DNA of 64,000 nucleotides from Atopsyche davidsoni (GCA_022113835.1 JAILWY010000025.1:1798001-1862000); one strand, 5' to 3'. Positions 24,659 through 37,813 are shown, numbered from the stretch's first letter. The notes: a model not told the origin generated them from the letters alone. Translations and numbers: made by a program.

Positions 24659-26711
24659 ATGAAGTTCCTAGAAAATATTGTATTTCTCATGATCGTGTGC
24701 ATAGTTTTATGTTATTGTAACGATTCAAATTATACTCAGTTTATAGCAACGCACGAATGGCAAGTTGTCGCAAAAGGTGAGAAATGTTTGTTAATTAAGT
24801 GTTAGTGTAAAACTAGGGTTATGATATGACATTTGGCGTTTTAGTGAAAAGCAATACTTTGCACTTTAGCCGGTTCAGGCTTACACGGATAAGCCTTTTT
24901 TATAATAGATATAAAAAGAATTAAGAAAAACATTTTTTTATTAAAACTTGCGCAATATATATGTATGTTAAATATTCTATAAAAACAGATACTAAATATA
25001 GAATATTAAGTGGTTTTACACATTATTTTTTAACCATTTTGATTTATGAGTTCATTGCTGTTAAGGAAATTAACAAGGAATTGTAATAGACATAAATTTT
25101 TATTGTCACACTCGTTTGGACCCAAGACTCATCAGGAGACTTCCTCAGTTTGATTCAGGCTTAATCTGTTGCAGTTTACTGAAGATAATTTGTAATGACA
25201 TTACATGTGTCTGTGACAATTATGTTTCAAATAAATAAAATATTCAATAAATTTAACAAGACTGCCTTGCAGTCTATTAGCTATAAAAACTGTATATGGT
25301 TGTATATAGAGTTGTAGGCTCGTTTACTGGTGTTAATTTCAAAAGTTTTTACAAACTTTTTTTACTGGTTCAAAGCGAGAGGAAATCTAATTTTAATGGT
25401 CCTATATCATTTTGTTTTCCAGGTCAACCTTTGCCGGCAGGTCTTCACATAAGGCACAGTTTAAAAACGGGTGTCACTGAAGCAAAATTGATAGATAAAG
25501 ATGAGAAAGAACCAGAAAAAGCGCTTACAATAACAGATAATTCTGAAAACAATACCAATGAAAATTCCACACTCCACAAAATTCCCAAATACTCATTCAC
25601 AGCTTCTTCGGATATTGTTGATGCTTTGAAAAATCTACCGAACGATGATTCAAAGACTCCCAATTCAAAGTCTTCAAAGTTCAGGACTCTGGAGGAACTG
25701 AAATCTGAATTTCACGAGTTGAATATGGATATTAAGACTGACGCTGAAGTTTTGAAGGATCTTTTTCGGCGATTTTCTGTACTAGAAAAATATTTCCCTT
25801 TGACGCATCACGAAGAAAAACTGGATCAGGAGACTGTAGACAGCCTCGCAGCCGGAGAAGTGCTGAAAATATTAAATGAACTTGAATATTTAGTCCATCA
25901 TATTGATAATGGCCTTGAATTTATCAGATTGAAGGGATTTGAGAGAGTTGTTTATCCATTTTTGAATGCGACAGATGACATCTTAAAAAAGCAAGCAATA
26001 AACTTGATGGGCTCCTGCTTGCAAAATAATATCAAAGCGAAAATGTATGCTCTAGAAACGAACGTGGCAGATAACCTTTTGAAGATATTAGCACTTGATA
26101 AAAATGAACATGTCAAAAATGCTGCCGCTTATGCAATAAGTGCTCTTATACGAGGATTCCCACAAGCGCAGAAGCAAGTCATGACAAGGCACACGATGGA
26201 CGTGTTTCACCAAATACTGCTTTCCAGTAATCCCACGTTTGTCAAGTTAAAGATCAGGATCATCACACTTCTCGGAGACTTAGTATCCGAGCATAAATCC
26301 GTTTTGGAGCATCGAGTCTTTGGGAATCCACAAGACGAAGAGAGGCTCAGGCAGTATTACCAAGTCGATCTGATGAGCAAGCTGTCGAACCCGGCGACTT
26401 GCGACATCCTGAGCCGCTTGCTGAGGGAGTACTTTGAGTACGACAGTATGAATGTCGATAACATCGACAAAATATTCAATGTCATTAATATATTTAGTCA
26501 TATTTGCAAGCACCATCACTACAAAGACAGAAAATTACTGACCGTTTTCCACAAGATGCAGGTTCTGTATAGAAAGTTTGTGAAAGAGAAAGAATCGATT
26601 ACCGACGAAGAGGAAGGTCTTCCGCATCAAGAGTTCTTTATTCATATTTTGGATCTGATAGAAAACTATATTAATGAATTGAACGATGCCAAACTCAGGG
26701 ATGAACTTTAG
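24659..26711 (+). CDS. SIL1: SIL1, ER nucleotide exchange factor for BiP
   Basis: Two exons, 24659-24776 and 25423-26711, with a GT-AG intron splitting the codon of a conserved glycine (AKG-QPLPAG); 468 residues. SIL1 acts in the ER lumen, where its armadillo-type repeats grip the BiP/Grp78 ATPase domain and release ADP. Evidence: a hydrophobic signal peptide in residues 1-20; the family-typical start EWQVVAKG, QPLPAGLH and KTGVTEAKL near residues 31-60; a charged, low-complexity linker to about residue 120; an alpha-helical repeat region (NLMGSCLQNN, NAAAYAISALIRGFPQAQ); and the C-terminal RDEL, an ER-retention signal. Human SIL1 has 461 residues. The exon-2 frame also runs upstream into the intron to 25296, but no ATG with a signal peptide stands there. 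It is divergent from XPR1. Confidence 0.9.
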
Positions 26712-27044
26712 TTTGTTGCGAGATGTTGAGTGAAGTTTACCATTTTTTTAAAATGATTTGGATTATACACTAACATATGTATAACTACTAAAAGGTCTGT
26801 CGGGCTATTATGTCATAGTGGCTTTGTAAGAAAAGTGTGGTAGACCGAACGTGTAGCATTGAACTGCCTAGCTTTGAGCCGGGGAATGGCAGCGGACCGC
26901 CGGCGGGATTCCAAGCTTCAAGTACGGTGTTGATACCAATGCTGGAGTAATGTTGAAAAGTGAGTCCAGAAGCTCTCCTACCTTTTCCGTGGCATTACTT
27001 GAACATAGTCTCTAAATTACTGCACTTACGGAAAACATCCCAAT

Positions 27045-27069
27045 AATAAAAACTACTGAATACAATAAA
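27045..27069 (+). terminator. Paired AATAAA polyadenylation signals of SIL1
   Basis: AATAAA occurs at 27045-27050 and 27064-27069, about 335-355 nt past the SIL1 stop, in an A-rich context. The intervening 3' UTR (26800-26990) includes a GC-richer block with CCGCCGGCGGGATTCC whose origin is unclear; it could be an old repeat. Confidence 0.5.
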
Positions 27070-30000
27070 AAGAAAAAAACTCTGTTGCTTTATTGAGTTT
27101 TGATTAAATAAACTATTAAAAATTTCTACTAGACAACAAACTTCTTAGACGATAAAAAACTGAATATCGTAACAACTCTGGGGCTGTTTCAAATCGCAAT
27201 ACTATTTTTGTATTATATTTTTATTTTTTAATAGTTTATTATTGCAAGCTCCCTGCGGGTACTTATTTATTTATTAAATAATTTGCGGTGTTATTTTTGT
27301 GAGATATATACAAGAATATCGATCCTTATTTATTAAACACTTTGTTTTCACAGTAAAATTTTTACTATATTCTACTGTGTCCAATCCCGTAGTTCGCAGT
27401 GTCTTTTGGTGTGGCTCATTTTATCAGGTTCATCAGCAAGTCTATAGTTACACTACTTTATAAGAGTAGTTTAGTGTAATGTCAGTTGTTGCTAGAGACA
27501 ACCCGTATTAAAGACGTAAAAAAACTCACCGCTTCACTTAGTTATAATGGACATGAAATAAGCATTTTATGGTGCTTAAAGGGTTGTTGTTCATATGTTA
27601 GTGTATATTCTTATTTTCTACATATTACTGAGTGTTTTATATCAAATCACGGCCAATGAAATCATGTTATCGTTATTTAATATCTTCGTTGATCGAGTTA
27701 CTTTCGAACAGATACCATCCGGAAGATATTAGTTTGCAATTCGTTATTCTTCATAAATGTTAGCTGTCGGCACAGTAGCTCGAGATTGGCTGATGGATTT
27801 TAATCACAGTTTGATTCCTCCTGTTTTTAATCCAAAAGTTGTAACATCGTTGTGTAAGCAGTTTATATACATATAATACATGTATCGGTGCAAATAATTT
27901 CAATAATACATGGTAATATGGTCAGTGCTATGTTTATTTTTTTATTTTCAACAATTTGTAATTGTGACTACAAAAATGAATAATATATATATCTTACAAA
28001 TTATTTTATTTGAGTTGAAAAATTAACCGTTTATTCCAATGTAAATAAATTTTAATTGTTGAATTTTTTTATTTATTATCTGAAGATTTATATTTTATTT
28101 AATATTTTGGCAATGTGTATTTTTTATACCAAATAATATGGATATTTATTTGATGAAAATGTGTTGAGAAATAGCTAAGTATGTCTAGTCGTTGAACATA
28201 TTTTCATTTTGTCAAAAGTATTACACGAATATTTTGATGTGTTCATTTATTTATGAAGTATTAATTATTGAAATCAAAATAAATCGATTGTGGTTCATGG
28301 CGTGTTTTATTTATTTCCGATAGAATAAATAATAAGTGTGTTTTATGTCAATTTGCCTGTAACATATTTACAGACTCGAACATCTATATCTATGTTTCGG
28401 GTTTCTTGCTGTAGGAATATTCAAGGACATAAAATAGCTCATCACGGCTTCGTTTACAATAGCTGTCGAAGCCTTGGTTCGCTCGCTTTGATTAATAAAG
28501 ATGTACGGGTATGAATCTACTTCGTGAGCTTTAAAAAGTTGTATACAGTTTTTTTTTATATGTAATATTTTATTTCAGCTATTAGGGGATTAAATGTTTG
28601 TCGTATATTATTTCTTGAAAACCTCAATAGGGCTCGCTTACTCCGAGCAAGCGAGATGCTTACAAAAAGCTTACAAAAGTTATAAAGAGATGGTGTTACT
28701 CATAATTCACAAAAGTGAGGTCGAAATAAATATTTAGGCATCCGGAAATGTCGAAATTGTGATTTTCGTTATTTTTTATAAGAAATTTTTTTTTTTACAA
28801 AATATAAAAAAAAAAAAAAAAAAACCCGGATTAAATAATAATACTTAAAATATTACTATAAATTTATTCACATGTCTTCTGCGATTTATTTTTATTTATT
28901 GACGAATTATTAGAAAAATTTATTGTTTGACAAAAAATATTAGAAAACATAAATATTTACTGTGCATAGCAAAAAAATGTTATCGTTTTAAATTAATAAG
29001 AATTAAAAAAAAAAAAAGAATTAATAAAAAAAAAACAAATAATTTCGGGATGAAAGTAATTAGTGAAAGAATTGATTTATTTTCGTGACGTCATCAAGCT
29101 TATGCCTTAAGAATATATATGAGTATAATAATCTAAAGACTAGAATTCATTTGCAATATTATATATTTTGTAGGAAAGATGTATTTTATATATTCTTCTT
29201 CGTGTGCCTCATTTGTGGGTGACCTAATCTCATTAATTCGGCTCTACTACACTTGCGTGAATTCCGCGTCCATGTTAGTTTCCTTCTTCCAATTTTTGCT
29301 ACGATTTTCCTTGAACTATTAATATTTTTAGTATGTACTTAATTATCAAGAAAGCGATACGAATAAACATATCACAAGAGAAAACAATGCCAGAAGTTTA
29401 GTCTTAGATATGCACGGCACATTCTTCTCCTTATGAACGAGGATGAGCATGTCAATGCTATGGGTAAATAGGTGCTTGGGCATCGCCTCAGTAATTGTAT
29501 ACTATGGTTGGAGACCGGTTATAATATTTTATTGATATTTTGTAGTTATATTTTAGTGTGGAAGTCGGGGCTGTCTGGAGCGTGCTCCAAAAATATCACC
29601 GAGTTTCCGGAACACACCGGAAGTTATCAGAGACAATAAATACGGCGAGTCATAGAGCACGGAGAGGAAAGTTATTCCTATTCTAATTAAAAATTTTACC
29701 GCCCTAATAATTTCAAAAACTAATGAGCAGAAAAATAAATTTACCATGTGAAATTGCATTTTAATTTAATTTGTGTGCTTTTTTAAATTTCCTCCCGACT
29801 TCCATATAACGTTAAATATATTTTCAGAATATGCAGGAATTATCAATGCAACGGAATAATAATTTTCAAAACAGTTTTGGACAAAATGATTTAATTTAAT
29901 AATTAGACTATAAACGAATAGTTCAGAAAATCGATCATCAAAATAAATACAAACATATGGTTAAATAAACTGATAAATTTTTTTTGATGAAATGTACGAA

Positions 30001-30120
30001 ATTGATTATTAATTTTTCAGTATTCAAGCTCATAATCGATTTTTTTTTTTTGTAATAATTTAAGTAATTATATTTAATTGATTTCGCCCATAACTGTGCC
30101 AGGCTAAAGTCAACTATTGG
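27070..30120. other. AT-rich stretch without recognisable gene
   Basis: About 3 kb with A/T runs (an A run at 28808-28824), an R1 copy at 29195-29312 and only short open frames. Nothing else supportable is seen. Confidence 0.6.
29195..29312 (+). repeat. R1 interspersed repeat copy
   Basis: Aligns with the 14262 copy over TTCTTCTTCGTGTGCCTC, CTCATTAATTCGGCTCTAC and GTGAATTCCGCGTCCATG, and ends near CTTCTTCCAAT. Confidence 0.7.
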
Positions 30121-30129
30121 TTATTTATT

Positions 30130-31230
30130 TTTTTTAATATATACGAAGCGCCAGTCTGGCAGTTTCTCGAGCACATTACTGTTTCTTTGTGCTCCAGCGA
30201 CTACTTTAAATTCACAACGCAAGCTCCAGTCGCTTTTCTCATATTACTCGCGACGAATCAAATAAAACAGTCCTTTTGCGTATTAAATAACGCGGAAGAA
30301 AAGAAATTAGCGGGGCAAAAAAAAATAACAAACATTTATAGAAAATGTCCAAATAAACGGCGGTCCTCGTAATCACTGCCCGGAGTTGGAATTTTCATTT
30401 CTACTCACTACCCTCTTCTGATGTGCGCACCCTCGAAGCCTACGCAATTTGTTTAATGGCTTATTTATTTAAAACCGGAGTGACGGATGTCTTCTCATCT
30501 CGGGCATCTGTGAAAACCCCCATGTTTTATTGTGGATGCTGTGAAGAAACGCGCAGTCCGCTCCACCGGTTAAAAAAATACACTCGATCCTTTTTGTGGC
30601 TCCACTGTCGTTTCAACCGCAAAAAACGCGTATAAATTACATTTATTAATTCCAGCTAATTAACGAAAAAAACGCAGATGTTTATTCTTGATTTTCTTCA
30701 AGATCTTTTGGGCACTCCTAAAATAGTGAAACTAAAAATGTCTGTCTTGAAATAAAAACAATGGTTTTTTTATAATTTAGGTGAGTATTTGTACATCTGT
30801 GATGTGCTATTATGCGACGTATTCTTGCATCAAATCTGGGATTTATTTTGGTTTTTCTTCGTGTTAACATCAGCCTGAAGCAGACGTGGCATGTGTGTAC
30901 TCCTAGACACGTGGCAGACAAAGCCGGCCTGACAAATGGCAGCAGAGACAGGCGAGAGTAAATGGCTGACGCGGCACAAACGCAAGGCGCGTTATTGTTT
31001 TCTCGAACTGCTCGCAGACGTCCCGCTGGAAAATGACGAGTCGCGAAATGAACACGACGAACCCATTGTCCTGTCTCGTGCACAGGGAGGCGTAGACGGC
31101 GAGACCTTCATCTTACAGCGGAGAGCACATGGGCAGAACTCCTCTCATGAAAAACCTTGCAAAAACTCAACTTCTACTAGTCGGTCTCGGGCAGCGTTGT
31201 GGTACTACTTCCGGTTGCCGACAGCTGGTC
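30130..31230. other. GC-richer island, unassigned
   Basis: A stretch distinctly richer in GC than its surroundings, with CpG-bearing blocks at 30170-30630 and 30860-31220. The second contains GACACGTGGCAG (a CACGTG E-box) and several open frames of 70-120 codons on both strands, none resembling a known protein. It could be the promoter or first exon of a gene whose other exons lie elsewhere, or conserved regulatory DNA. Confidence 0.35.
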
Positions 31231-32001
31231 TTTGATTTTTATAAAAAAATATATATATTAACATACTGTAGCGGTCAGTGCAAATACACCGCTACAATAT
31301 TTGACTTGTTAAGCTCCGCCCCTACCGCAGGTAGAGACTTTCTAATTTTACAACAACCCTACAACCCCAGCCCCCCATAGAGAGACGCAGACACTCGACC
31401 AGTAACCACGTATAATTCTGTCTTGTCCATCATCTTAATAAACGAATACGTAAACATTTCGCCAGCCTTTTGATCTACATCCATAATCAACAAGCAACAT
31501 AACATCAACGGCGAAAATACTATACACAATCAATTCATTCATTCGTGAAGAGGAGTCTCCTACTTTTCGCTGTTCCTCAGTCTGACTCCTCTCTCTTCTA
31601 TTTATCTCTGACCTTTGTCCCGCTGATGATGCGCTGAAAAGCATGAAAGCTGAAAAACATGAAAATGGTGCCTCGTGCTCTTCAGCTCTCGACCCTCTTC
31701 AGCGCCGTTCTTGTGTCCGTGGGTTTCTTCTCAGGTCGGAGAACTTAGCTGGCGTTGCCTCTCGAGCTCCTCCCTTCGGGTCATGGTCTTCTCAGCAAAG
31801 GAGAATTCGTCAGCAATTATCACCACATCTATATAGAATTCTCAAGAAAAATCTACAGCACGGATTCATCAGTCGTGACACTTCAAAACTAAATATAAAA
31901 ATCATCCACGCAACGAGACACAAGCATTTTATAAAATAGATACTTGCTGATTTTGTCAATTAAGACTTTACTCAGCTTAACATGAATCGAACGCTGTAAT
32001 T

Positions 32002-32182
32002 CAGGGGTGGCCAAACTTTTGATAACTAACATCGCAATTTGGAGCCAAAAATAAATTTAGATAATACATATTCATCATCGAGTTATTTTAATAAGAAACA
32101 GTAAAGATTTCTTCTCACAAAGTAATTAGTTTACAGTCAGTGACTAGGAACAGATACGCGGCCGACGCTTTGGCCAACCCTG
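32002..32182. mobile_element. Short non-autonomous hAT-type element (hAT-1)
   Basis: Begins CAGGGGTGGCCAAAC and ends with the near-complement TTTGGCCAACCCTG, the terminal inverted repeats typical of hAT elements. The 181 bp carry no coding sequence. The flanking 8-mers (CTGTAATT and ACTTAAGT) match at only half the positions, so it looks old. It shares its terminal sequence with the element at 35415. Confidence 0.75.
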
Positions 32183-33114
32183 ACTTAAGTCATAGCTCTC
32201 AAGGCTTGTCTTGTTTTGGAAGTAATTCAGAGAAATATAAATTTGATAGCTCATCCGTAGATTCGTCTCGTCTTGTCTCGATTCAGTTAATTTAGGGGCG
32301 AGATAAAGAAAAAGATTAGAAATCTAAAAATATTACTTTATAAATAATGACGTATTTGTAAAAAAATATTAATATAAAAAAGAAACGAGCCTTTCTACTT
32401 TAAATTTATATAGTTTTAATGTAATACTGTTAACGTATCCATGAATACAAACCAACCTAAAACTTTTTATAAACTTAGTGCAAACCCTCCCGGAGCTAAA
32501 TTTTACAACAAAAATTTTATAACGCGGCTTCAGTTCAATAACATTTAATAAAATTAGTTAACCTATGATTTTATAAAAAAAAAGGTACGCTTAATAACTA
32601 AGATATATCTTTGCAAAGGGAAAAAGACATTCGGTCCACTAAGGTCTCTTGCAGCCAACTTGAATATTTTTAGTTTATATTTTATTCAATATAAATAAAT
32701 AAAAATTATAAATATGTATCTACGTTTGGTGTTTCTATATAACGCGATACGAATTATTCGCGTTATAAGAGGGTTGGGTGTATTAGATTTATCGTTTATT
32801 TATCATGTAGGTCACTCAGTTCCTAGAATAATTAATACATAATTATTGTATTTGCGATAAGATATATTTTGTAGAATGCCTGCTTCATATGTATATCTTA
32901 TTTGATATGATTATTTTAATCAATGGTGTTAAACACTGCAATTATGGTGAATATACCAATAGAAGCATTATTAATAGAAGTTGTCAATGAAGTCTTAATT
33001 ATCAGAAATTTGCCTCAATTTCTATGTATAGTAAATCGAGTTTGAAATAATAAAAATCCAATCAATATTTAATGAAGAAATATAATAGAAAATATAAATT
33101 TAATAGAAACCTCC

Positions 33115-33185
33115 CCGCTCTCTCCATTCTGTACCCTGAGCGTGTGTAAAGGATCGGTAATGGAGCAGTGAACCTGGAATGATTG
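33115..33185 (+). repeat. R2 interspersed repeat fragment
   Basis: Contains TCTGTACCCTGAGCGTGTG, AAAGGATCGGTAATGGAG and a following TGGAATGATTGTAG, the same order as in the copies at 35575 and 40110. Only about 70 bp are present. Confidence 0.75.
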
Positions 33186-34163
33186 TAGAAGAAAACAACC
33201 AATTCGTACAAAATAAAACAATGTAGTAAAATCTATATGTTACCCATATATTTTAAAAGCTTCAATCGTTATACTTAAAAATAAAAATATTTATAGTTTG
33301 TATCTGATTTTTATCGCTATTGAATTATAAATGAGAGTTGTCCAGCGATGAATTTATTCTGAATGTGCAGATCCTTCAGAACAAGTAAACGCCATTTCTC
33401 TATTGTCCACTCACCAAGACATTCGTTCTCCTCGGCTGCGAATGTCTTTCAGGAACTTTCTTTGAAAGAATCAACAACTCCAGAAGTTGGGCGTTAAATC
33501 TGAAAAGCCACGCACATGTGCCGCCATTTTGCGGCAGGTTATGCGCAATAAATAAAATAAACTCGGCGACAGAAAGTCACATTGAAGGACGTCTAACATA
33601 AGGGCCTCATTGTGTCAATTAATTAATTTAATTGTCACTTTATTTTGCTATATCGAAAATTGATTTTTTTACAGAGAATTTAAAAAACTATAAATTATAT
33701 TTACCTATTTTTTATTATTTAATTAACGTCCATTTTAAGGGTAAAATAAAATCTTAAAGATGTTGAAAAATTGGATAAAATGACGACTTTTCAAAACCAA
33801 AGTTTGTTAAAGATTTTTTTTTTTTAAATTTTTTTAATAATACTGCGCACATGTTTTATATTTAATCTTTTAATTTCAATTGAAAAAAAAACTTTTAAAT
33901 ATTTAGGACACTTGTAAAATGGACCAGATGAATCTCCAAATTCCTACACTTCAATCGGAAAAACACATATTTATCATATTAATAGTAAATTTATAGGAAA
34001 TAAAAATATATTTTATTCGGAAGAAGGAATGTATCAAACTTTTTGCATTTAAATTTTTTCGATTGGTGCAGTGGATTTTTCGCAAAACGGACTAGAAAAT
34101 GATCAAAAAAACTCTATTATGCAGACTAGGCCTACAAGAACATTAGGACGGATCACTATTGAT

Positions 34164-34460
34164 TCGTTTCAGGCTGGGATAAGGGCCTCTCTTTAGAGGA
34201 GGTCGGCGACCATTTCGATGAGCATGATGTACTCATGCTGAGCCAGTGTTCATGGTTTTCTCAGGGGAAAATAGTGTAGTGGGTTTAGATCTGATACTCC
34301 TTCTGCAGCATGTCCCCTCCAGCACATCTCTCCACAAGCATTCCAAGTCCACTGCCGATCCTTTATACATGTTCAGGGTACATAATGGCAGCAACAGAAT
34401 GTACAAGCAACATAAAGGGGAGAGCAAGGAGGCATACAATACTTATTCTAACAGTCCCTG
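34164..34460 (-). repeat. R2 interspersed repeat, reverse copy
   Basis: In reverse complement this reads through the same blocks as the copy at 40110-40480: GATCCTTTATACATGTTCAGGG, AGATCTGATACTCCTTCTGC and CATGCTGAGCCAGTGTTCATGG all have counterparts in the 40-kb copy. It ends in a CCTCTTTAGAGGAGGTCGGC-type terminus shared with R1. Confidence 0.7.
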
Positions 34461-35414
34461 GATGAACTGCACCCAGGGTCAGGCCATGTACAGACTGACC
34501 CATGTTTTCATAGGGCACGGCTACTTGGCAAGCATGGCTTCAGATGGATGGCAAGTACGTTGCAGAGCTGACATCACATAGACTTGCTGGCAAGCAAAGC
34601 AGCCTGGCATGCAGTTTACTTCTGCGAGAAGATCCAGAAAACCTGGAGAGGGCTCAGCAAGTGAACTCTTCTCTCCCTCTGTGACTACGTCTTCATGTCT
34701 GACTCCCTTTACAGAAAGCGTAAATTCAGACTAGAACTCTTTTTCTACTCCCAAAGCCCCAACTTCTTTCAGCTTTTCCTAATTTTTTTTTGTAAGGCTG
34801 TTAATAAATAAGTAAAATAAATGATAAACACACAGTAAATAAATTAATCTGTGCGACAAAAAATTTAATATCAAAGATGAGTTTTGCACTTATTCGGTAT
34901 ATAGCTGAAATATTTTTTTCTTCAGGTGCTTTTAGAGGAGGTTACTAAACATATTTTTTATCCCGGACATTATAATTTTTTTTCGCGGACGATCAGCAGC
35001 TTTATTTGGTTTCGTCATTGCATTACAGCTGAAATATAATTAATATTTCAATTTTTACTCCAAGAGAAACGACCCTCAGAGCCAAAAGAAAAACTGCATC
35101 AGAAGATCGGTAAATAAAATCTAATATAAACAGTTTCGCTCAATGTGGATGGTTTCATGGCCAATCAACATCAAGATCCTAGTTTATGGCGCGGTAAAAT
35201 GGCGGAGGGGTATTGATTTTCAATATAGCAGAAGCAAAATACAAGGGGCGTCTTTATATTGTGACAATATGGCTGAACCACCTCCGTCATAATTGGTTAT
35301 TGAGTAACCACCAGTTGATTTTGGACGAGCACTTTGTATGTATTATCAAGCCATATAAAGCAATCTTTCTCAAATTCATAAAAAGGCGTTAAGATATAAA
35401 ATTTTCGACTAGAG

Positions 35415-35859
35415 CAGGGGTGGACAAACTTTTGAGCACTACGTGCGACCCGATTATATGAAAAATAATATATCTACTAACATCGCATGTGTTAGTAGAT
35501 ATTCAATATGGAGTTATTTCAATATGAAAAAAATAATGATTTCTTCTCACTTGTTGCTTGTTTATGACTGCCATTCTGTACTCTGAGCGTGTGTAAAGGA
35601 TCGGTAATGGAGTAGTGCACTTGGAATGATTGTATGCTCTGTAAGTACCTTGACGAGGTAAGAAGGCTCCTGCTATTGTTTAAGGAGTATCTTTGTAAGG
35701 AAATGATTATATAATAATGCTATTGCGCAAACTGCGGTGTAGAAGAACTCGGGGACCTCCTACACATGAAAACTGGTTCAGCATGAGTATATGGTCAGTG
35801 AAATTGTCACCAAGCTCCAGGGCATCTAGCGACTAGGGATCTAGCTTTGGCCACCCCTG
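35415..35859. mobile_element. Non-autonomous hAT-type element with 8-bp target duplication (hAT-2)
   Basis: The 445-bp element starts CAGGGGTGGACAAAC and ends TTTGGCCACCCCTG. The flanking 8-mers GACTAGAG and GACTCGAG agree at seven of eight positions, a clear hAT-style target-site duplication. No transposase remains. Its interior from about 35540 carries the R2 sequence (TGAGCGTGTGTAAAGGATCG onward), so R2 is either part of this hAT family or inserted in it. Confidence 0.85.
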
Positions 35860-36104
35860 GACTCGAGTTTCAGACCAGGAGTTCTCCAATCGCCGAGTGA
35901 AATTGATTCCCGCACCTGCTGTCGGGGCATCTGCACGGGTGACAGGTAAAGCATAACAAATACGTTTTCGGGCAATCGCAATTGGCGGCTTCTCGGTATT
36001 GCGGTTTTGTTCTGCCAAGCTAAGTGGGTCAGGTCACACTTTGGTGGGAATTCGGGAAAGCCGGCGCGGCCGTGCGTCAGGATCCACCGCATTAATAAGC
36101 CGTA

Positions 36105-36790
36105 TTTTTAGATGTCTTCAGAGAAAGAATTCACGGTCGCGGTGTGAAGAGGCATGCTATTATTGTGAGGGAATATCTTGCAGCAGTTTCGAGTATTGGC
36201 GCGGTTATTAATTTCATAGGAACTGTTACAGTGAAAAAGCGCCGGGAAATATGTCTACGCGTCTCTGCCTCTAATCGATAGCGTATGTGGGTTTAGATGT
36301 CTTCAGAGAATTCTCGGTCGCGGGGTGAAGAGGCATGCTATTATTGTGTGGGGATATCTTGCAGCAAATTTGAGTATTGGTGTAGTTGTTAATTTATTTG
36401 GAGCTGTTACAGTGAAAAAGCGCCGGGAAATAAGTCTACGCGTCTCTGCCTTAAATCTCTGTGGGTTAAAATGTCTTCAAAGAGTACATGGTCGCCAAGT
36501 AAAAATGCATGCTATTATAAAGACAGGAAATCTTGCAGCATTTTTGAGTATTGGTATAGTTATTAATTTTATCAGAACTGTTACAATTGAAGCAACTTTA
36601 GAGTGCAAATAAATAAATATGTACTCTCACTGCCTTAATTCGATGGCTCGTGTGAGTTTTGGATTCTTTCTTCAGAGAAAGAATTCAATGTCGTTATTCA
36701 TTTGATAGGAACTGTTGCAGTTTAAGCATCTTTAGAGCGCAGTGAAACAGTCTTACATATCTCCGCCCGTATTTTAATTTATCTCTTGTG
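36105..36790 (+). repeat. Decaying tandem array of about 180-bp units
   Basis: Four consecutive units begin near 36111, 36296, 36470 and 36662 (spacings 185, 174 and about 192). Shared blocks are ATGTCTTCAGAGAA, GAGGCATGCTATTATTGTG, ATCTTGCAGCA, GAGTATTGG, ACTGTTACAGTGAAAAAGCG and GTCTACGCGTCTCTGCCT. Units 1 and 2 are close; units 3 and 4 are increasingly degenerate. Units 2 and 3 lie in one open frame (36325-36612) and encode similar hydrophobic peptides, but no known protein is recognised. Confidence 0.85.
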
Positions 36791-37144
36791 AGAGTGTATT
36801 TGATTTCCTTGATAGCAAGCATATAAAAAACCAAAAGAGAAAATATTTCCGACCGCACTGTTCAAACCGCCGGGTTGAACCTCTGTGCCCTGTCTGCGGT
36901 CAAAGTGTGGATTCTTAGTCTCAAGGCTGTCGGAATTTCTGTCGGTTCAAGGATTTAACGTGATGATGTAGATGGACGTCAGCACTGAGACCGAAACGTC
37001 GGAACTTCAATGGGATAAGATACACGGCTACAATGGCTACGAATACACTTAGAAAGAGTGAACTTGATTTATTCACAAGAAAAAATAATGTGGCAGTATG
37101 CAGTAAAGCAGATGAAGCCGGCAAAAACAAGCTATTATTTTCAG

Positions 37145-37190
37145 TTCAATGAGATGGTCACCAATCTCCTCTGAGGAGAGGCACTTTAAG
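37145..37190 (-). repeat. R1 fragment, reverse
   Basis: Contains GAGATGGTCACCAATCTCC followed by TCTGAGGAGAGGCACTT, the terminal block shared by R1 and R2. Confidence 0.6.
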
Positions 37191-37782
37191 AATAATATTA
37201 GCGAAGTTTGAGTAATGGTATAATATACATAAATTTATTTATAAATTTAGTGGACTAGAAAAGGGCATGTGACCATGTTGGGTAATTCTAAATTGTTGCA
37301 GCAGTATTTTCCCAAAACCGTGAGGTCGTGACGTCATAGTCTTTAGATTTTGTACATTTGATTGTTACAAAGGTCTCACATTTATCTTCTATGCACTAGG
37401 TCTACTAGGGTGACCGTAAATTTATTGGATTTTGGGAAAAAGCGAAATTGATTTTTAATTAACTCTTTGAGGCACTGAACATTTGACAGTAAAAAAATAT
37501 GAATGCATAATTAATAAAGTTTTGTTTATTTTTACCAAATTGTATCGACGAGACATTTTCGATTAGAATGTTCCGGTAGATATTCTGACTCTCTGCTTCT
37601 TGTTTCTAATGAAATGCTAAGCATAAATAGGGGGACTACTTATGGATATTTGTTCTATTGGCGCTATATATTTTTTATTAAAAAATGTCCCACTGTGCTT
37701 ATGGTAAGGCGCTTTTAACTCCGCCATGCCTAAAAGAGTTAAAACAATAATAGAAATTACAGGTTAAAAGATTTGCAATCAC

Positions 37783-37785
<3 letters not shown>

Positions 37786-37813
<28 letters not shown>
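37786..37813. repeat. (TA)n microsatellite
   Basis: Uninterrupted TA dinucleotides, about 14 units. Confidence 0.9.

Noticed and set aside
25296..25422. Upstream extension of SIL1 exon 2 as an alternative start
   Set aside because: The extension is intron sequence: a pyrimidine-rich tract and TTTTCCAG end at 25422. The exon at 24659-24776 supplies the signal peptide and the conserved EWQVVAKG in frame.
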